Source: JAWWOW01 sp033851265
GTDB lineage: Bacteria; Actinomycetota; Actinomycetes; JAWWOW01
Length of the DNA stretch: 64,000 nucleotides
Assembly: GCA_033851265.1 (NCBI GenBank)
Contig: JAWWOW010000018.1
Location: forward strand, 1-64,000
Reading direction: 5' to 3'
Part shown: piece after piece, positions 46,879-56,427 of the stretch
Layout of the letters: the number at the start of each line of letters is the position of its first letter
Numbering within the stretch: the first letter of the stretch is position 1
Translations under genes and position numbers: made by a program
The notes under the pieces: generated by a model
The model's database searches: none
Told to the model about the DNA's origin: nothing
The model's input: the letters and a program-made list of their open reading frames with translations, nothing else

Positions 46879-49800
46879 TGGACAACCTGCTTGCCTTCGT
46901 CCTGCGCGGGGCAGGCACGCGCGAACGCGCATCGGTCGCAGTGCTCGTTCAACCGCGCCGGAAACGCCTCCGCAGAGATTCCCGCCGCAACCCGAAGAAT
47001 CAACTCGTCGGCCCACGTCTCGTTCGACGCCTCGAGCGCGGGCTGCGGCTGCACCTTCGGCAGCCCGGTACGCGCGACGCCCTTACGCAGGTGAACCAAC
47101 TCTGCGCCACCGAGGTCGATGTCGGTGCCCAGGTCTGTCGCCAAGCCGCCTTCGCGCACAGCAACTTGGTAAACACCAAGTTGTGGATCGGTCTCGACAT
47201 CGATGTTCGTCGGTGGATTGCGTCCAGTCTTGAAGTCGACGATGTGCACCTTGCCGTCGACGTCACGTTCGACGCGGTCAATGGAGCCGCGTAGCCGGGT
47301 GCCGGCGTACTCGACTTCGAACCCCGCCTCGCTGGCAACCCACTCGCGTTCGCGACCGGCATGCCAGGCCAAGAAACGCCGCAAGGCATCACGCGCCTGG
47401 TCCCGCTCGCGCTCACGCTGCCATGGTGCCTCGAAGGCGAGCGAGCGCCACACCTCGTCGAGGCGATCGAGGAGTGTGTCGACGTCGGCCGGCAACGCGC
47501 CCGTGGCCACAAGTCGAGCTAGCGCATGCAGCACCAGCCCGAAGCCTTGTGCCGTGTTCGACGCGCGCACCGCTCGTGCTTCGCGCTCGAGGAACCACGC
47601 GAGCGGGCATTCGTCATACGACTTCACCATCGAGCCCGACAGCCGCACCGGCTCGTCGGGTGGTCGCACCGGCTTTGCACCCGGCGTCCAGCCGCGCATC
47701 CCCCACCAACGCTCGGGCTCGGCGGCAGGCACGACGTCCGCCATCCGCGCCAACTCCGTTGCCGCTGTTGCGTCACCATCGAGTACCGCGCGGCGCAACC
47801 GCGCGACGAGCGATGGCGCGGACAACAGCGCAGCGGGACGCTCGTTGTCGTCGGGTAGGTCGATGCCCAGCTCCTCGAGGAACCGCGACGGGCGGTCCCC
47901 GTCGTCCTCGGGTGACCGCACCGCTGTCACCACGAGCTCCTCGCGGGCGCGGGTGATAGCGACGTAGAACAGTCGCCGCTCCTCGACCAGGAGCTGCATC
48001 GGCGTCGGCGGGTCAGTAGCGCGATCGCGACCGAGCCGGTCGGCTTCCAGCAGGGACGAGCGACGGCGTACGTCGGGCCAGCCGCCGTCCTGCACGCCCG
48101 CGACTACGACAAGGTCCCACTCCAGTCCCTTGGAGCGATGCGCGGTCAGCAGACGTACCGCGTCAGCACCGGCGAGCGAGCCCTCGCGCCGGTTCTCTGC
48201 GGGAATCTCCTGCGCCTCGATCTCGTCGAGCACAGTGGCGACACCTGCGCGTGGCTGGCGTTCTTCCATGCGCGCCATCTCGTCGAACAGCGCCACCACG
48301 GCGTCGAGATCACGGTCCGCCGCGCGGCCACTCTGCCCACCTGCTGCGGAGTGCACCCAGAGCCGGCGCGGCCAGCCGCTGCCGTTCCAAAACACCCACA
48401 ACGCTTCCTCTGCGCTACCTCCGTTGTGCAAGACGGCGCGCGCTTCGGTGATCAGCCCCGCAAGTTTGACGACGGGACGCGTCACTGCTTCGTCGCGCTC
48501 GTCAACGAGCAGCAAGTCGCCTGGCGTGACGAGCGCCTCGCGGATGAGTTGCGCGGATGGTGCGGGCAAGATGATGTCGGCATCACCCTCCTGCTGAAGG
48601 CGAGCGCGGTCGACAGCGCGCAGCGCTCGACCGAGCCGGCGCAGGTCCGCCGGCGACATGCGCGCAAGCGGTGACAGCAACAACGCGCGCGCGGCGTCAT
48701 CATCGAGTGCTTGGGGTTTGTCGGCACATCGCAAGGCGAGTAGCAGTGGCGTGACCGCGGGATCACGACCGACCGGCACTTCGTCGGAGGCAACGGCAAC
48801 CGGCACGCCGGCCGCTACGAGAGTGCGACGCAGCACGGGCACGCTTCGCTTGCCGGACCGCACCAGCACCGCCATCGACGACCACGGCCGTCCGTCTTCG
48901 AGGTGGGCGCGACGCAACACATCGGCGATCGCAGTGGCTTCCTCGGCAACCGTCGCGAACAACCGCACCGCGACTGTGCCGGGGGCATCGCGGTCCGTCG
49001 ACAGTGTGCGATGAGCAATGCGATCCTCGGTTGGCAAGCCCGGTGTGGGCAGCCGCTCTGCCACCCGACGCGAGACCTTCAGCAACTCTCCGCCGGCACG
49101 ACGCGACTCCTGCAGAGTCACTGTTGGGGCGCGCCGTCCGACTCGCTGCGGGAAGCGTTCGGGGAACTCCAGCAGGCAGCGCACATCTGCGCCGCGGAAG
49201 CCGTAGATGGACTGATCGGGATCACCGACGACGACGAGGTCGCCGCCACGACCGGCGAGCAGCTGCAGCAGCTCTTCCTGCGCGGGATCGGTGTCTTGGT
49301 ACTCGTCGACAAACACCGCGCGATGCTGATCGCGAACGCTGGCCAGGATCTCCGGGTCCTGCAGCAATCCCAGCGCCTCGCGGACGAGCTCGCCGTAGTC
49401 CATCTCGCCTTTGGCACCGAGGACGTCCACATACTCCTCGAAGAACGTGCCCGCCGCCTGCCAGTCAGCGCGCCCTTCGGTGGCACCGAGCCGTCGCAAA
49501 TCATCAGGTTGTACGCCGCGCTCGCGCGCACGGTCGAGGAGGTCGGCAACCTCCCGGGCCATGCCGCGGGTGTCGAGAGCGGGGCGCAGCGACGGGGGCC
49601 AGACCGTGGTGCCCTCGCCGGTCAGCGCGCCGCCCAACAACTCGCGGATGCGCACCAACCGCTCCGGTCCGGAAAGCAACCGGGGAGCTGGCGCATCGGA
49701 GTACGCGGTCACGAGGGCGAGGCACCACGCATGGAAGGTCCACGCCGCCGGGGCAGCCGTGGTGCGTCCGAGTCGACCACTGATCCGCTCGCGCAACTCG

Positions 49801-50036
49801 TCGGCGGCCTTGCGCGAAAAGGTCAACACAAGGACCTGATCAGGTTGGAGCCCGCGGCGTACGCGCTCGACAACCGCCTCGACGAGGGTCGTTGTCTTGC
49901 CCGTGCCTGGACCGGCTAGGACCAACAGCGGACCGCCCGGGTGATCAACAACGGTTTGTTGGGACGCGTCGAGCGTCGGCACCGCAATTGGCGGGGGTGG
50001 AGTGCGGTCAAGGGTGTAAGTCGTCGGAGCTGTCAC
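46875..50036 (-). CDS. adnA: AdnA subunit, helicase-nuclease of double-strand break end resection
   Basis: A 1053-aa partner of AdnB. Walker A GPGTGKT is at residues 42-48, VDEYQDTDP, GDPDQSIYGFRGA, TAHRSKGLEWD and VAITRAREELV follow. The C-terminal nuclease has RGSIDRVERD...VDFKTGR, and a Cys quartet (one in YDECPLAW and three in CDRCAFARAC) should bind an Fe-S cluster. GTG at 50036 is preferred over the in-frame ATG at 50090 because AGGAG lies 8 nt before it. Co-transcribed with adnB. In mycobacteria AdnAB is the main end-resection motor for recombination. Confidence 0.92.
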   Translation of the reverse strand: MTAPTTYTLDRTPPPPIAVPTLDASQQTVVDHPGGPLLVLAGPGTGKTTTLVEAVVERVRRGLQPDQVLVLTFSRKAADELRERISGRLGRTTAAPAAWTFHAWCLALVTAYSDAPAPRLLSGPERLVRIRELLGGALTGEGTTVWPPSLRPALDTRGMAREVADLLDRARERGVQPDDLRRLGATEGRADWQAAGTFFEEYVDVLGAKGEMDYGELVREALGLLQDPEILASVRDQHRAVFVDEYQDTDPAQEELLQLLAGRGGDLVVVGDPDQSIYGFRGADVRCLLEFPERFPQRVGRRAPTVTLQESRRAGGELLKVSRRVAERLPTPGLPTEDRIAHRTLSTDRDAPGTVAVRLFATVAEEATAIADVLRRAHLEDGRPWSSMAVLVRSGKRSVPVLRRTLVAAGVPVAVASDEVPVGRDPAVTPLLLALRCADKPQALDDDAARALLLSPLARMSPADLRRLGRALRAVDRARLQQEGDADIILPAPSAQLIREALVTPGDLLLVDERDEAVTRPVVKLAGLITEARAVLHNGGSAEEALWVFWNGSGWPRRLWVHSAAGGQSGRAADRDLDAVVALFDEMARMEERQPRAGVATVLDEIEAQEIPAENRREGSLAGADAVRLLTAHRSKGLEWDLVVVAGVQDGGWPDVRRRSSLLEADRLGRDRATDPPTPMQLLVEERRLFYVAITRAREELVVTAVRSPEDDGDRPSRFLEELGIDLPDDNERPAALLSAPSLVARLRRAVLDGDATAATELARMADVVPAAEPERWWGMRGWTPGAKPVRPPDEPVRLSGSMVKSYDECPLAWFLEREARAVRASNTAQGFGLVLHALARLVATGALPADVDTLLDRLDEVWRSLAFEAPWQRERERDQARDALRRFLAWHAGREREWVASEAGFEVEYAGTRLRGSIDRVERDVDGKVHIVDFKTGRNPPTNIDVETDPQLGVYQVAVREGGLATDLGTDIDLGGAELVHLRKGVARTGLPKVQPQPALEASNETWADELILRVAAGISAEAFPARLNEHCDRCAFARACPAQDEGKQVVQ

Positions 50037-50046
50037 GGCAGTTCTC

Positions 50047-50424
50047 CTACTGCTGAGGGCCTTTTCGCCGGCTGGCGTTGCCGCCATCATCCCTCAGACC
50101 ACTGACATTTCCGTCCCAGCGGGCTCGGTTCATGTCGACGCGCTCGCCCTTGAGCGGCGTCTTGTCCTTACGCAGTCGCGCCAACTGCTCGCGCTCATGA
50201 CCTGGCGCGGGGCGCCCATCGGCCATGACGACGCGGTGCCACGCGACTTCGTGGCCCCATTGCGCCATCACCGCACCCACGCCACGGGGCGAGCCCATAC
50301 CGACGTACTCGGCGACGTCGCCGTACGCCATCACCTTGCCGCGGGGTATCACGTCGACTGCGTCGAGCACGGCACGCGCGAAGGCCGTGTGCTCGGTCAA
50401 TCTTCGACGATCGGGTATGGCCAT
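50047..50424 (-). CDS. Alkyltransferase-like (ATL) protein
   Basis: A 125-aa protein with the DNA-binding domain of O6-alkylguanine-DNA alkyltransferases (VIPRGKVMAYGDVAEYVGMGSPRGVG). At the position of the reactive Cys in PCHRV it has Ala-Trp-His-Arg (Trp62), so it cannot accept alkyl groups. ATL proteins bind O6-alkylguanine and flag it to nucleotide excision repair. ATG 50424 would overlap the DUF3152 gene by 28 nt; a TTG at 50400 with a 4-nt TTGA overlap gives a start nearer to family length and may be the true one. Its neighbours are adnA and DUF3152, as in mycobacteria. Confidence 0.88.
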   Translation of the reverse strand: MAIPDRRRLTEHTAFARAVLDAVDVIPRGKVMAYGDVAEYVGMGSPRGVGAVMAQWGHEVAWHRVVMADGRPAPGHEREQLARLRKDKTPLKGERVDMNRARWDGNVSGLRDDGGNASRRKGPQQ

Positions 50425-51179
50425 GGATTGCGTTTGCAGCCGTAGAGCGACTTTGTCTGCTGCATCATGACCGGCGCAAGGCCGTCGGACCGGCACGACG
50501 AGTCATGGCCGTGACCGAGAGCGTGACCCACCTCGTGCGAGATGACGTATTCGCGGTACTCCGCGAGATGTCCTGAGTAACTGTCCGCGCCGTTGACCCA
50601 CCGGTTGACGTTGACGACGGATCGACCGCGGCTGTTGTAACAGGAGTAGATCCCGCCGGTCCGTAGTGGTGCACAGAGTCGGTCCGTGGTGGACGGGCTC
50701 GCCAGCGTCACGGTGAACGCAACCGCGCCGGAGGACACCCGCTTGAACGACTGGTGTTTGCCCCAGCTGCGGCTGTCACCGAGCGTGCGCTGCACCGCCG
50801 CGGCGAAGGAAGACCCGCTCACTCTGACGCCCGACTCGACTTCTACCTTGAACCGGTGCAGGGGCCCATCTCCCACGACAGGACCACTACCGGGTACGAC
50901 GACTAGCTCGCCGGCTGCGGCCGTCACGGGCCGGTGCGGCCGCGGTGATGTCCGCTGCGGCTTCGCCGTCCGCGACGGCAACGGCGACGGTGTCGGACTC
51001 GGCGCGACGTCGGACTCGCCTTGCGGCGTTGGGGTTGCCGACGGCGTCAACGCAAGCACCGTTCGGCTCTCGTCCGGACTGAACCAGCCGGCCAGCTGCG
51101 CGGCGCCGACCACGGAAAATGTGAGGCCGACGACAAGCGCCAGGCTCAGCAGAAAGCGGCCACGGGCAGTCAGTCGCAC
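50397..51179 (-). CDS. DUF3152 zinc-metalloprotease-like membrane-anchored protein
   Basis: A 260-aa protein with one N-terminal anchor (about residues 9-30), a Pro/Ser/Thr-rich extracellular linker (about 35-90) and a DUF3152 domain. The domain carries SHEVGHALGHGHDSSC (HExxHxxGxxH zinc signature, about residue 215) and VMMQQTKSLYGC with a Met-turn-like element. This suggests a metzincin-type extracellular protease, although activity has not been shown for the family to my knowledge. It ends at 50397 inside the start region of the ATL gene, so the genes may be coupled. Confidence 0.87.
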   Translation of the reverse strand: MRLTARGRFLLSLALVVGLTFSVVGAAQLAGWFSPDESRTVLALTPSATPTPQGESDVAPSPTPSPLPSRTAKPQRTSPRPHRPVTAAAGELVVVPGSGPVVGDGPLHRFKVEVESGVRVSGSSFAAAVQRTLGDSRSWGKHQSFKRVSSGAVAFTVTLASPSTTDRLCAPLRTGGIYSCYNSRGRSVVNVNRWVNGADSYSGHLAEYREYVISHEVGHALGHGHDSSCRSDGLAPVMMQQTKSLYGCKRNPWPYPIVED

Positions 51180-51203
51180 GAACCGATGGTCTCAGGAGGC
51201 GGG

Positions 51204-52391
51204 TCAGTAGATGGGGAGGCTGGGGTCGACCTGCTTTATCCAGGCGACGACACCACCCTGCACGTGCACCGCATCGGAGAACCCTGCGGCCTTCAACGCT
51301 GCCAATGCCTCGGCGGAGCGAATACCGGTCTTGCAGTAGAGCACCGTCTTGCGGTCCTGCGGCAACTGGGACAACGCCGCCCCGGAGAGGATCTCGTTCT
51401 TCGGGATCAAGGTGGCGCCCGGGATCTTGACGATCTCGAACTCCGCCGGCTCGCGCACATCGACGAGGTTGATGCGCTCCCCGCGATCCAGCAGATCCTT
51501 GAGGTCCTGGGCCGTGATCGTCGAGCCCACGGCTGCTTCCTGCGCTTCTTCCGAAACCGTCCCGCAGAACGCCTCGTAGTCGATGAGCTCAGTGATGGTC
51601 GGGTTCTTGCCGCAGATGGGGCACTCGGGGTCTTTGCGCACCCGCACCGTGCGGTAGGTCATCTCGAGGGCGTCGTACACCATCAACCGGCCCACGAGCG
51701 GGTCGCCGATGCCCGTGATCAGCTTGATCGCGTCGGTCACCTGGATCGAACCGACCGACCCGCAGAGGACCCCGAGTACACCGCCCTCGGCACACGACGG
51801 CACCATCCCCGGCGGCGGCGGCTCCGGGTAGAGGCAGCGATAGCAAGGACCGTGCTCGGCCCAGAACACCGACGCCTGGCCGTCGAAGCGGTAGATCGAA
51901 CCCCACACGTATGGCTTGCCAAGCAACACGCACGCATCGTTGACGAGGTAGCGCGTCGCGAAGTTGTCGGTGCCGTCGACGATCAGGTCGTAGGGCGCGA
52001 AGATGCGGAACGCGTTGGACGAGTCGAGGCGCTCCTCGTGGAGGTTCACCTGGACGTAGGGGTTGATCTCGCGGACCGAGTCGCGCGCGGACTCGGCCTT
52101 CGGCCGGCCGATGTCGGACTGGCCGTGGATGATCTGCCGCTGCAGGTTGGACTCGTCGACGATGTCGAAGTCGATAATCCCGAGCGTCCCGACACCCGCC
52201 GCGGCGAGGTACATGAGGGCGGGCGAGCCGAGGCCGCCTGCGCCGACGACGAGCACCTTGGCGTTCTTCAGTCGCTTCTGCCCGTCCATTGCGACGTCGG
52301 GAATGATCAAGTGCCGGCTGTAGCGACGGACCTCGTCGACGCTGAGCTCGGCCGCCGGTTCAACGAGCGGCGGCAACGACGGATTACTCAT
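51204..52391 (-). CDS. moeZ: MoeZ: ThiF-type adenylyltransferase fused to rhodanese
   Basis: A 395-aa two-domain enzyme. The E1-like domain has GAGGLGS (residues 50-56), DGTDNFATR and two CxxC zinc pairs (CYRC and CPIC). The rhodanese domain carries the active Cys353 in LYCKTGIRS. MoeZ activates the C-terminal Gly of ubiquitin-like sulfur carriers and thiolates them, for molybdopterin, thiamine, cysteine and some natural products. ATG 52391 follows the family N-terminus. It lies upstream of the DUF3152 gene on the same strand, with a 24-bp gap. Confidence 0.93.
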   Translation of the reverse strand: MSNPSLPPLVEPAAELSVDEVRRYSRHLIIPDVAMDGQKRLKNAKVLVVGAGGLGSPALMYLAAAGVGTLGIIDFDIVDESNLQRQIIHGQSDIGRPKAESARDSVREINPYVQVNLHEERLDSSNAFRIFAPYDLIVDGTDNFATRYLVNDACVLLGKPYVWGSIYRFDGQASVFWAEHGPCYRCLYPEPPPPGMVPSCAEGGVLGVLCGSVGSIQVTDAIKLITGIGDPLVGRLMVYDALEMTYRTVRVRKDPECPICGKNPTITELIDYEAFCGTVSEEAQEAAVGSTITAQDLKDLLDRGERINLVDVREPAEFEIVKIPGATLIPKNEILSGAALSQLPQDRKTVLYCKTGIRSAEALAALKAAGFSDAVHVQGGVVAWIKQVDPSLPIY

Positions 52392-52445
52392 GAGAAGTAC
52401 AAGCCTCGCACGACGGACGCGCATTCCCCTCTCGGGGCCTGCCGG

Positions 52446-53645
52446 TCACTCGCCGGGACGCCACCAGGCTCGGCGGCGCCGTCCTAGCTCGCCATCGGCT
52501 TCGGTGTCCTGCGGGCCGTCGAGCTCGGACACGACCTCGCCCTCGGCCGCTGGCGGCTGCTCCGACTCGACCGGTGCGAAGTACGCCTCTTGCGTCGGTG
52601 GCTCGGCTTCATCGGGTGGGCTGTCGACCGGGGACTCGGCGGCGAGATCCGCCAACGCCCCCTGCGCGGCCGAGCTCGGTGCTGTTGCGATGGGAGTGGG
52701 TGTTTCGACCGGGGCGAACACCGGACGTGCGGTCGGGCCACGACGCTTGAGCAGGGCTTCAGCGAGCGCGAGCACGGCAGCATCGACGTGTTCGCGCATG
52801 CGCCGCTCACTCGTTTCGGTCGCCTCCGCGACTGTCGAGCGCACCGTCTCACCGAGAACCTGTTGCACGGCGAGGACCACACTTTCGCGGTCCTCGGCCA
52901 GCGATGGCCGGTCGGTCAACGCCTGCAGCGCGTCGCGAATCTCGCCCAGCTCTGGACTCTGAGCCGGTCCAGCGCCGAGCGAGGACTGCAGCGTCGTCAA
53001 CGCCGCCGCGATCTCATCGACCTGGTCGAGACGATTGCCAACTCTCGACTCGACACGTTCGTTGAGCGCGCGCACATCCTCGGGAAGCGCACCGACGACG
53101 TTTCCGATGCCGGCCAGCCGCCCGCTGACCTCCGCCAGCGCGTGTGCGAACTCGCCGAGCCGGGATTCGACGGCAGCTAACCGATCTGCCGAATCCGAAC
53201 TCGGCTGGGTCGCACCGGCCGCGGACGATCGCGCTGCCGCGTCATCAACACGTTGTCCCAACGTGTCCAACCGCGAGATCAGGCTGTCGGTTGCGGACTG
53301 AACCGCACCGACCACCGCGAGCAACGAGGTGTCGTCCTGGGCACGGGCGTCGGCGGAAGTCGAGAGCGCGTCAATGCGCTGACTGAGCAGCGTGATCCGG
53401 CCGGCCAGGTCGTCGAGGCGCGCCCGGATGTGTTCGCTGCCCCCGTCGTCCGCGGGTCGCTGGGCTCCCGCGGCGACCTGGGCGGGCAGCTGCGACAGCA
53501 TCGTCCGGATCTCGCCCAATAGGGCTTGGATCTGGCGCTGCTCGCTGACCTGGTCCTCGACCGCACGCGACAACAGAGCTTGCATCCGCTCCGACATCGG
53601 CGTACCGCCAGAACCGGGCGTGCTGTCCCCCGGCTGGTCACTCAC
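52446..53645 (-). CDS. Coiled-coil rich hypothetical protein
   Basis: A 399-aa protein with long predicted coiled coils between residues ~15 and 280 (for example IRARLDDLAGRITLLSQRID) and an acidic, Pro-rich disordered C-terminal part (about 290-385) ending in RRRRAWWRPGE. There is no signal peptide or membrane helix. GTG at 53645 is the longest start. I do not recognise a family; possible roles are scaffold or cytoskeletal. It is transcribed in the direction of moeZ with a gap of 54 bp. Confidence 0.6.
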   Translation of the reverse strand: MSDQPGDSTPGSGGTPMSERMQALLSRAVEDQVSEQRQIQALLGEIRTMLSQLPAQVAAGAQRPADDGGSEHIRARLDDLAGRITLLSQRIDALSTSADARAQDDTSLLAVVGAVQSATDSLISRLDTLGQRVDDAAARSSAAGATQPSSDSADRLAAVESRLGEFAHALAEVSGRLAGIGNVVGALPEDVRALNERVESRVGNRLDQVDEIAAALTTLQSSLGAGPAQSPELGEIRDALQALTDRPSLAEDRESVVLAVQQVLGETVRSTVAEATETSERRMREHVDAAVLALAEALLKRRGPTARPVFAPVETPTPIATAPSSAAQGALADLAAESPVDSPPDEAEPPTQEAYFAPVESEQPPAAEGEVVSELDGPQDTEADGELGRRRRAWWRPGE

Positions 53646-53700
53646 GCGAAGCAGTATTCACCAGGCACGCGAGCCGGTCACCGGACTCGCCGACATCCGC

Positions 53701-54387
53701 CTACGGGAGAAGCGGCTCGAGTCGCCGGTTCAGGGCGGCGAGGGTGGCCCGGATCACGGCCTGGCGGACGTCCTCGCGGACGGCCGCGGCACCGGTCAGC
53801 CGCTCGCTCCCGCCCCGGCCGAGCATGGTGACGGCGACCACGACGGTTCGATCCCGACCGGTGGGGGTGATTTCGATGTGTTCGAGCTCGAAGCGGGCCG
53901 GCGACACAATCAGCTGCTCGACGGAGTGCAGGGTAGCCATGGCGACGGCGCGCTGAACGCCGCTCTGGGTGGCGGTCCCGGTGGCCTCGCCTGAGGCGGA
54001 CTTCCCGGCGTAGGAGAGCGTCACGGTGGCCGTCACGTCCAGGCCGGACGAGACCAGGTGCATGCGCTGGATCGCGGGGCGCTTGCGGTAGGCAGGCTCA
54101 CTGTCGGCGTCGGCGTCGGGTTCGGGCTCGACCCGAGAGCCGGTCTCGGCGTCTTCGACGAGCTGGACCCGCTCGGCGTCGACGCCCAACCCGAACTGCT
54201 CACGGAGCAGCCGTCCGACGTCGGTCGCCACCCGGACTTCGTCGACACCGGCAACCAGACCGAGCCGGAGCAGGCCGACGCCGCCGCCGTCCTCGTCGGG
54301 CTCGACCTCCGCGTCGGCCACGCCGGGGACAGCACGCAGCGCCGCAGCGATGTCCGCTGCGGTGTTGCGGAAGTCGCTGGCCGTCAT
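53701..54387 (-). CDS. Hypothetical protein with tandem alpha-beta repeats
   Basis: A 228-aa protein. The N-terminal ~80 residues look like a small alpha/beta domain (DIAAALRAVPGVADAEVEPDE...RVATDVGRLLREQFGL). The second half has VTATVTLSYAGKSASGEATG...QRAVAMATLHSVEQL and a repeat-like VVVAVTMLGRGGSERLTGAA...AVIRATLAALNRRL, a pattern of sheet-helix reminiscent of LeuA dimerisation-type domains. Function unknown. Monocistronic or downstream of ku with a 100-bp gap. Confidence 0.65.
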   Translation of the reverse strand: MTASDFRNTAADIAAALRAVPGVADAEVEPDEDGGGVGLLRLGLVAGVDEVRVATDVGRLLREQFGLGVDAERVQLVEDAETGSRVEPEPDADADSEPAYRKRPAIQRMHLVSSGLDVTATVTLSYAGKSASGEATGTATQSGVQRAVAMATLHSVEQLIVSPARFELEHIEITPTGRDRTVVVAVTMLGRGGSERLTGAAAVREDVRQAVIRATLAALNRRLEPLLP

Positions 54388-54487
54388 GTGGCCGCCACCC
54401 GGGAGCCCCCTAGCGCGATATGGCGACGAGTGTCGCCTTCGTCAAGATCGGTGGGTTCTGACACGCCCTTGAGCCTGCCGCCCGGGG

Positions 54488-55399
54488 TCAGGCTGTCTTC
54501 TTCGCCCGGGTCTTCCCGGTTTGGGCCTTCGCAGCGACCTTCTTTGCCGGGGCGCGCTTCGCCGCCGAGGCCTTCTTGCCCGCAGCCTTGGCGCTCTTCT
54601 TGGCCGGCTTGCTCGCTGCGGCGGGACGGCCCTTTCGAGCGTTCTCCACGCTCGCCTGCAGCGCAGCCATCAGGTCGACCACTTCGCCCGTCGACTTCGG
54701 CTCCACCGGCGCCACGACCTCGCGGCCTTCGACCTTCGCCTCGATCACGGCTTCCAGGGCTTCGCGGTATTCGTCCCCGAACTGTGACGGGTCGAAGTCG
54801 TCGGTCATCGAGTCGATCAATGACATCGCCATCGTCAGTTCCTGCGGACGGACGTCCACGTCCTCGTCGAGGAACCCGAAACTCGGCTCACGGATCTCGT
54901 CCGGCCACAGCATCGTCTCGAGAACGAGCACACCCTCCCGAACACGCACCGTCGCCAGCGACTCCCGGTTGCGCAACGCAACCTTGACTACGGCGACCTT
55001 GCCTGACTCTTCGAGCGCGTCGCGGAGCAAGACATACGGCTTGGTCCCATGCGCGTCGGGCTCTAGGTAATAGCTGCGGTTGAAGTAGATCGGGTCGATC
55101 TGCTCGGAGGGAACGAACTCGAGTACGTCGACGGTGCGACTGGTGCGGATCGGCAGGTTCGCGAAGTCGTCGTCGGTGAGGATGACGGTCTCACCGGAGG
55201 GCAGCTCATAACCCTTGGCGATGTGCTCGTAAGCCACTTCTTCGCCATCGAGCTCGCATACCCGGCGATATCGAATACGTCCGCCATCAGCATCGTGCAC
55301 CTGATGGAACGAGACGTCATTGGTCTGCGTCGCGCCGTACACCTTGACCGGGATCGTCACCAGCCCGAACGACAGCGCGCCCTTCCAGATGCTCCGCAT
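54488..55399 (-). CDS. ku: Ku protein of non-homologous end joining
   Basis: A 303-aa bacterial Ku. The family start MRSIWKGALSFGLVTIPVKV is intact, and DPIYFNRSYYLEPD and LETMLWPDEIR are present in the core (residues 1-250). The C-terminal ~50 residues form a Lys/Ala-rich extension (KPAKKSAKAAGKKA), common in Ku of soil actinobacteria and linked to DNA binding. It forms a homodimeric ring on DNA ends and recruits LigD. No ligD gene is visible in the window. Confidence 0.95.
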   Translation of the reverse strand: MRSIWKGALSFGLVTIPVKVYGATQTNDVSFHQVHDADGGRIRYRRVCELDGEEVAYEHIAKGYELPSGETVILTDDDFANLPIRTSRTVDVLEFVPSEQIDPIYFNRSYYLEPDAHGTKPYVLLRDALEESGKVAVVKVALRNRESLATVRVREGVLVLETMLWPDEIREPSFGFLDEDVDVRPQELTMAMSLIDSMTDDFDPSQFGDEYREALEAVIEAKVEGREVVAPVEPKSTGEVVDLMAALQASVENARKGRPAAASKPAKKSAKAAGKKASAAKRAPAKKVAAKAQTGKTRAKKTA

Positions 55400-55403
55400 G
55401 ACG

Positions 55404-56420
55404 TCATTCTCCCATCATGGTCGCCGCTGTTGGAGCGAGCGCCGCCATTGTTGACTCCAGCTCGGTGCGAATCTCATCGGCCGTGGTCGCCCCGCTGAAG
55501 GGAAACGCGACCGGCTCATCGACACCCGCCGCCCGGAACCGCTCGAATCGCTCACGAACATCCGCCGCCGAACCCGCCAAGCAAAGCTCGTCGATGAAGG
55601 CGTCTGGGAGCGACGCCGCCGCTCCCTTGCGATCGCCGTCGTCCCACAGCTTCATGGCCGCAGTGCAGACATCGGTGAAACCGTGACGTTCGAACGCGCG
55701 GCGGTACGCCGGGACGATGACGTAACCCATCACCTCGCGACGGGCCCATGCACGCGCGGCCTCTATGTCCTCGGTGACGCACACCCGCACGAAGACCCCA
55801 ACGCGGGCGTCACCGCCGGAGCGAACGAGACGCACGGCGTCCGGCACGGCATCGGCGACGATCCAGTTCAAGCAAACGCCGTCGGCGATCTCCCCTGCAG
55901 TCGCGAGCATGCGCTCACCCAGTGCGCCGAGCAGGATCGGCGGCGGCGGTGGCAGTGCCATCAGCACGCGGTAACCGTCGACGCGGTAGTAAGCGCCTGC
56001 GTGGCTGACCTTCTCGCCAGCGAGTAGCGCACGCACAACGCCGACGTACTCCCGCATGCGTTCGAGGGGGGCGTCATAAGGGAGGCCGTTCCAGCGTTCG
56101 ACGATCGTCGGCGACGAAACACCGAGCCCGAGCGTGAACCGACCACCCGACGCGTCCTGCACAGACGCAGCCGCTTGCGCCATCAGCGACGGAGTGCGGG
56201 TCTGGATCGGTACGACGCCGGTGGCCAGGCCGATCTCGCGTGTCGCCGCAGCGCACGCGGTCAGCAACACGAACGCGTCGGCGGTGCCGGCTTCGGCAGC
56301 CCACACGCGGTCGTAGCCGAGCGCCTCCGCGCGTCGCGCCACCTCAGTGAAGCCCGCAACGGGCAAGCCGAGGTTCAGCGGTAGTGCGAGGCCGGTGCCG
56401 CCAATAGCCGGGGTAGTCAT
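55404..56420 (-). CDS. LLM-class F420/flavin-dependent oxidoreductase
   Basis: A 338-aa luciferase-like TIM-barrel protein. Typical parts are GYDRVWAAEAGTADAFVLLT, EIGLATGVVPIQTRTP and RFTLGLGVSSPTIVERWNG. The group is often F420-dependent in actinobacteria, and the PxxLGALGERML strand fits. The start at 56420 matches the fold; an upstream extension to 56558 overlaps the HAD gene and is rejected. The gap to the HAD gene is 7 bp, so the two are co-transcribed. Confidence 0.87.
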   Translation of the reverse strand: MTTPAIGGTGLALPLNLGLPVAGFTEVARRAEALGYDRVWAAEAGTADAFVLLTACAAATREIGLATGVVPIQTRTPSLMAQAAASVQDASGGRFTLGLGVSSPTIVERWNGLPYDAPLERMREYVGVVRALLAGEKVSHAGAYYRVDGYRVLMALPPPPPILLGALGERMLATAGEIADGVCLNWIVADAVPDAVRLVRSGGDARVGVFVRVCVTEDIEAARAWARREVMGYVIVPAYRRAFERHGFTDVCTAAMKLWDDGDRKGAAASLPDAFIDELCLAGSAADVRERFERFRAAGVDEPVAFPFSGATTADEIRTELESTMAALAPTAATMMGE

Positions 56421-56427
56421 CGGCCGA

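Noticed and set aside
47203..47967. Plus-strand ORFs inside adnA and adnB
   Set aside because: Shadows of the AdnA/AdnB reading frames, without recognisable domains.
51021..52487. 488-aa open frame on the plus strand
   Set aside because: Antisense to moeZ and the DUF3152 gene, both with clear active-site motifs.
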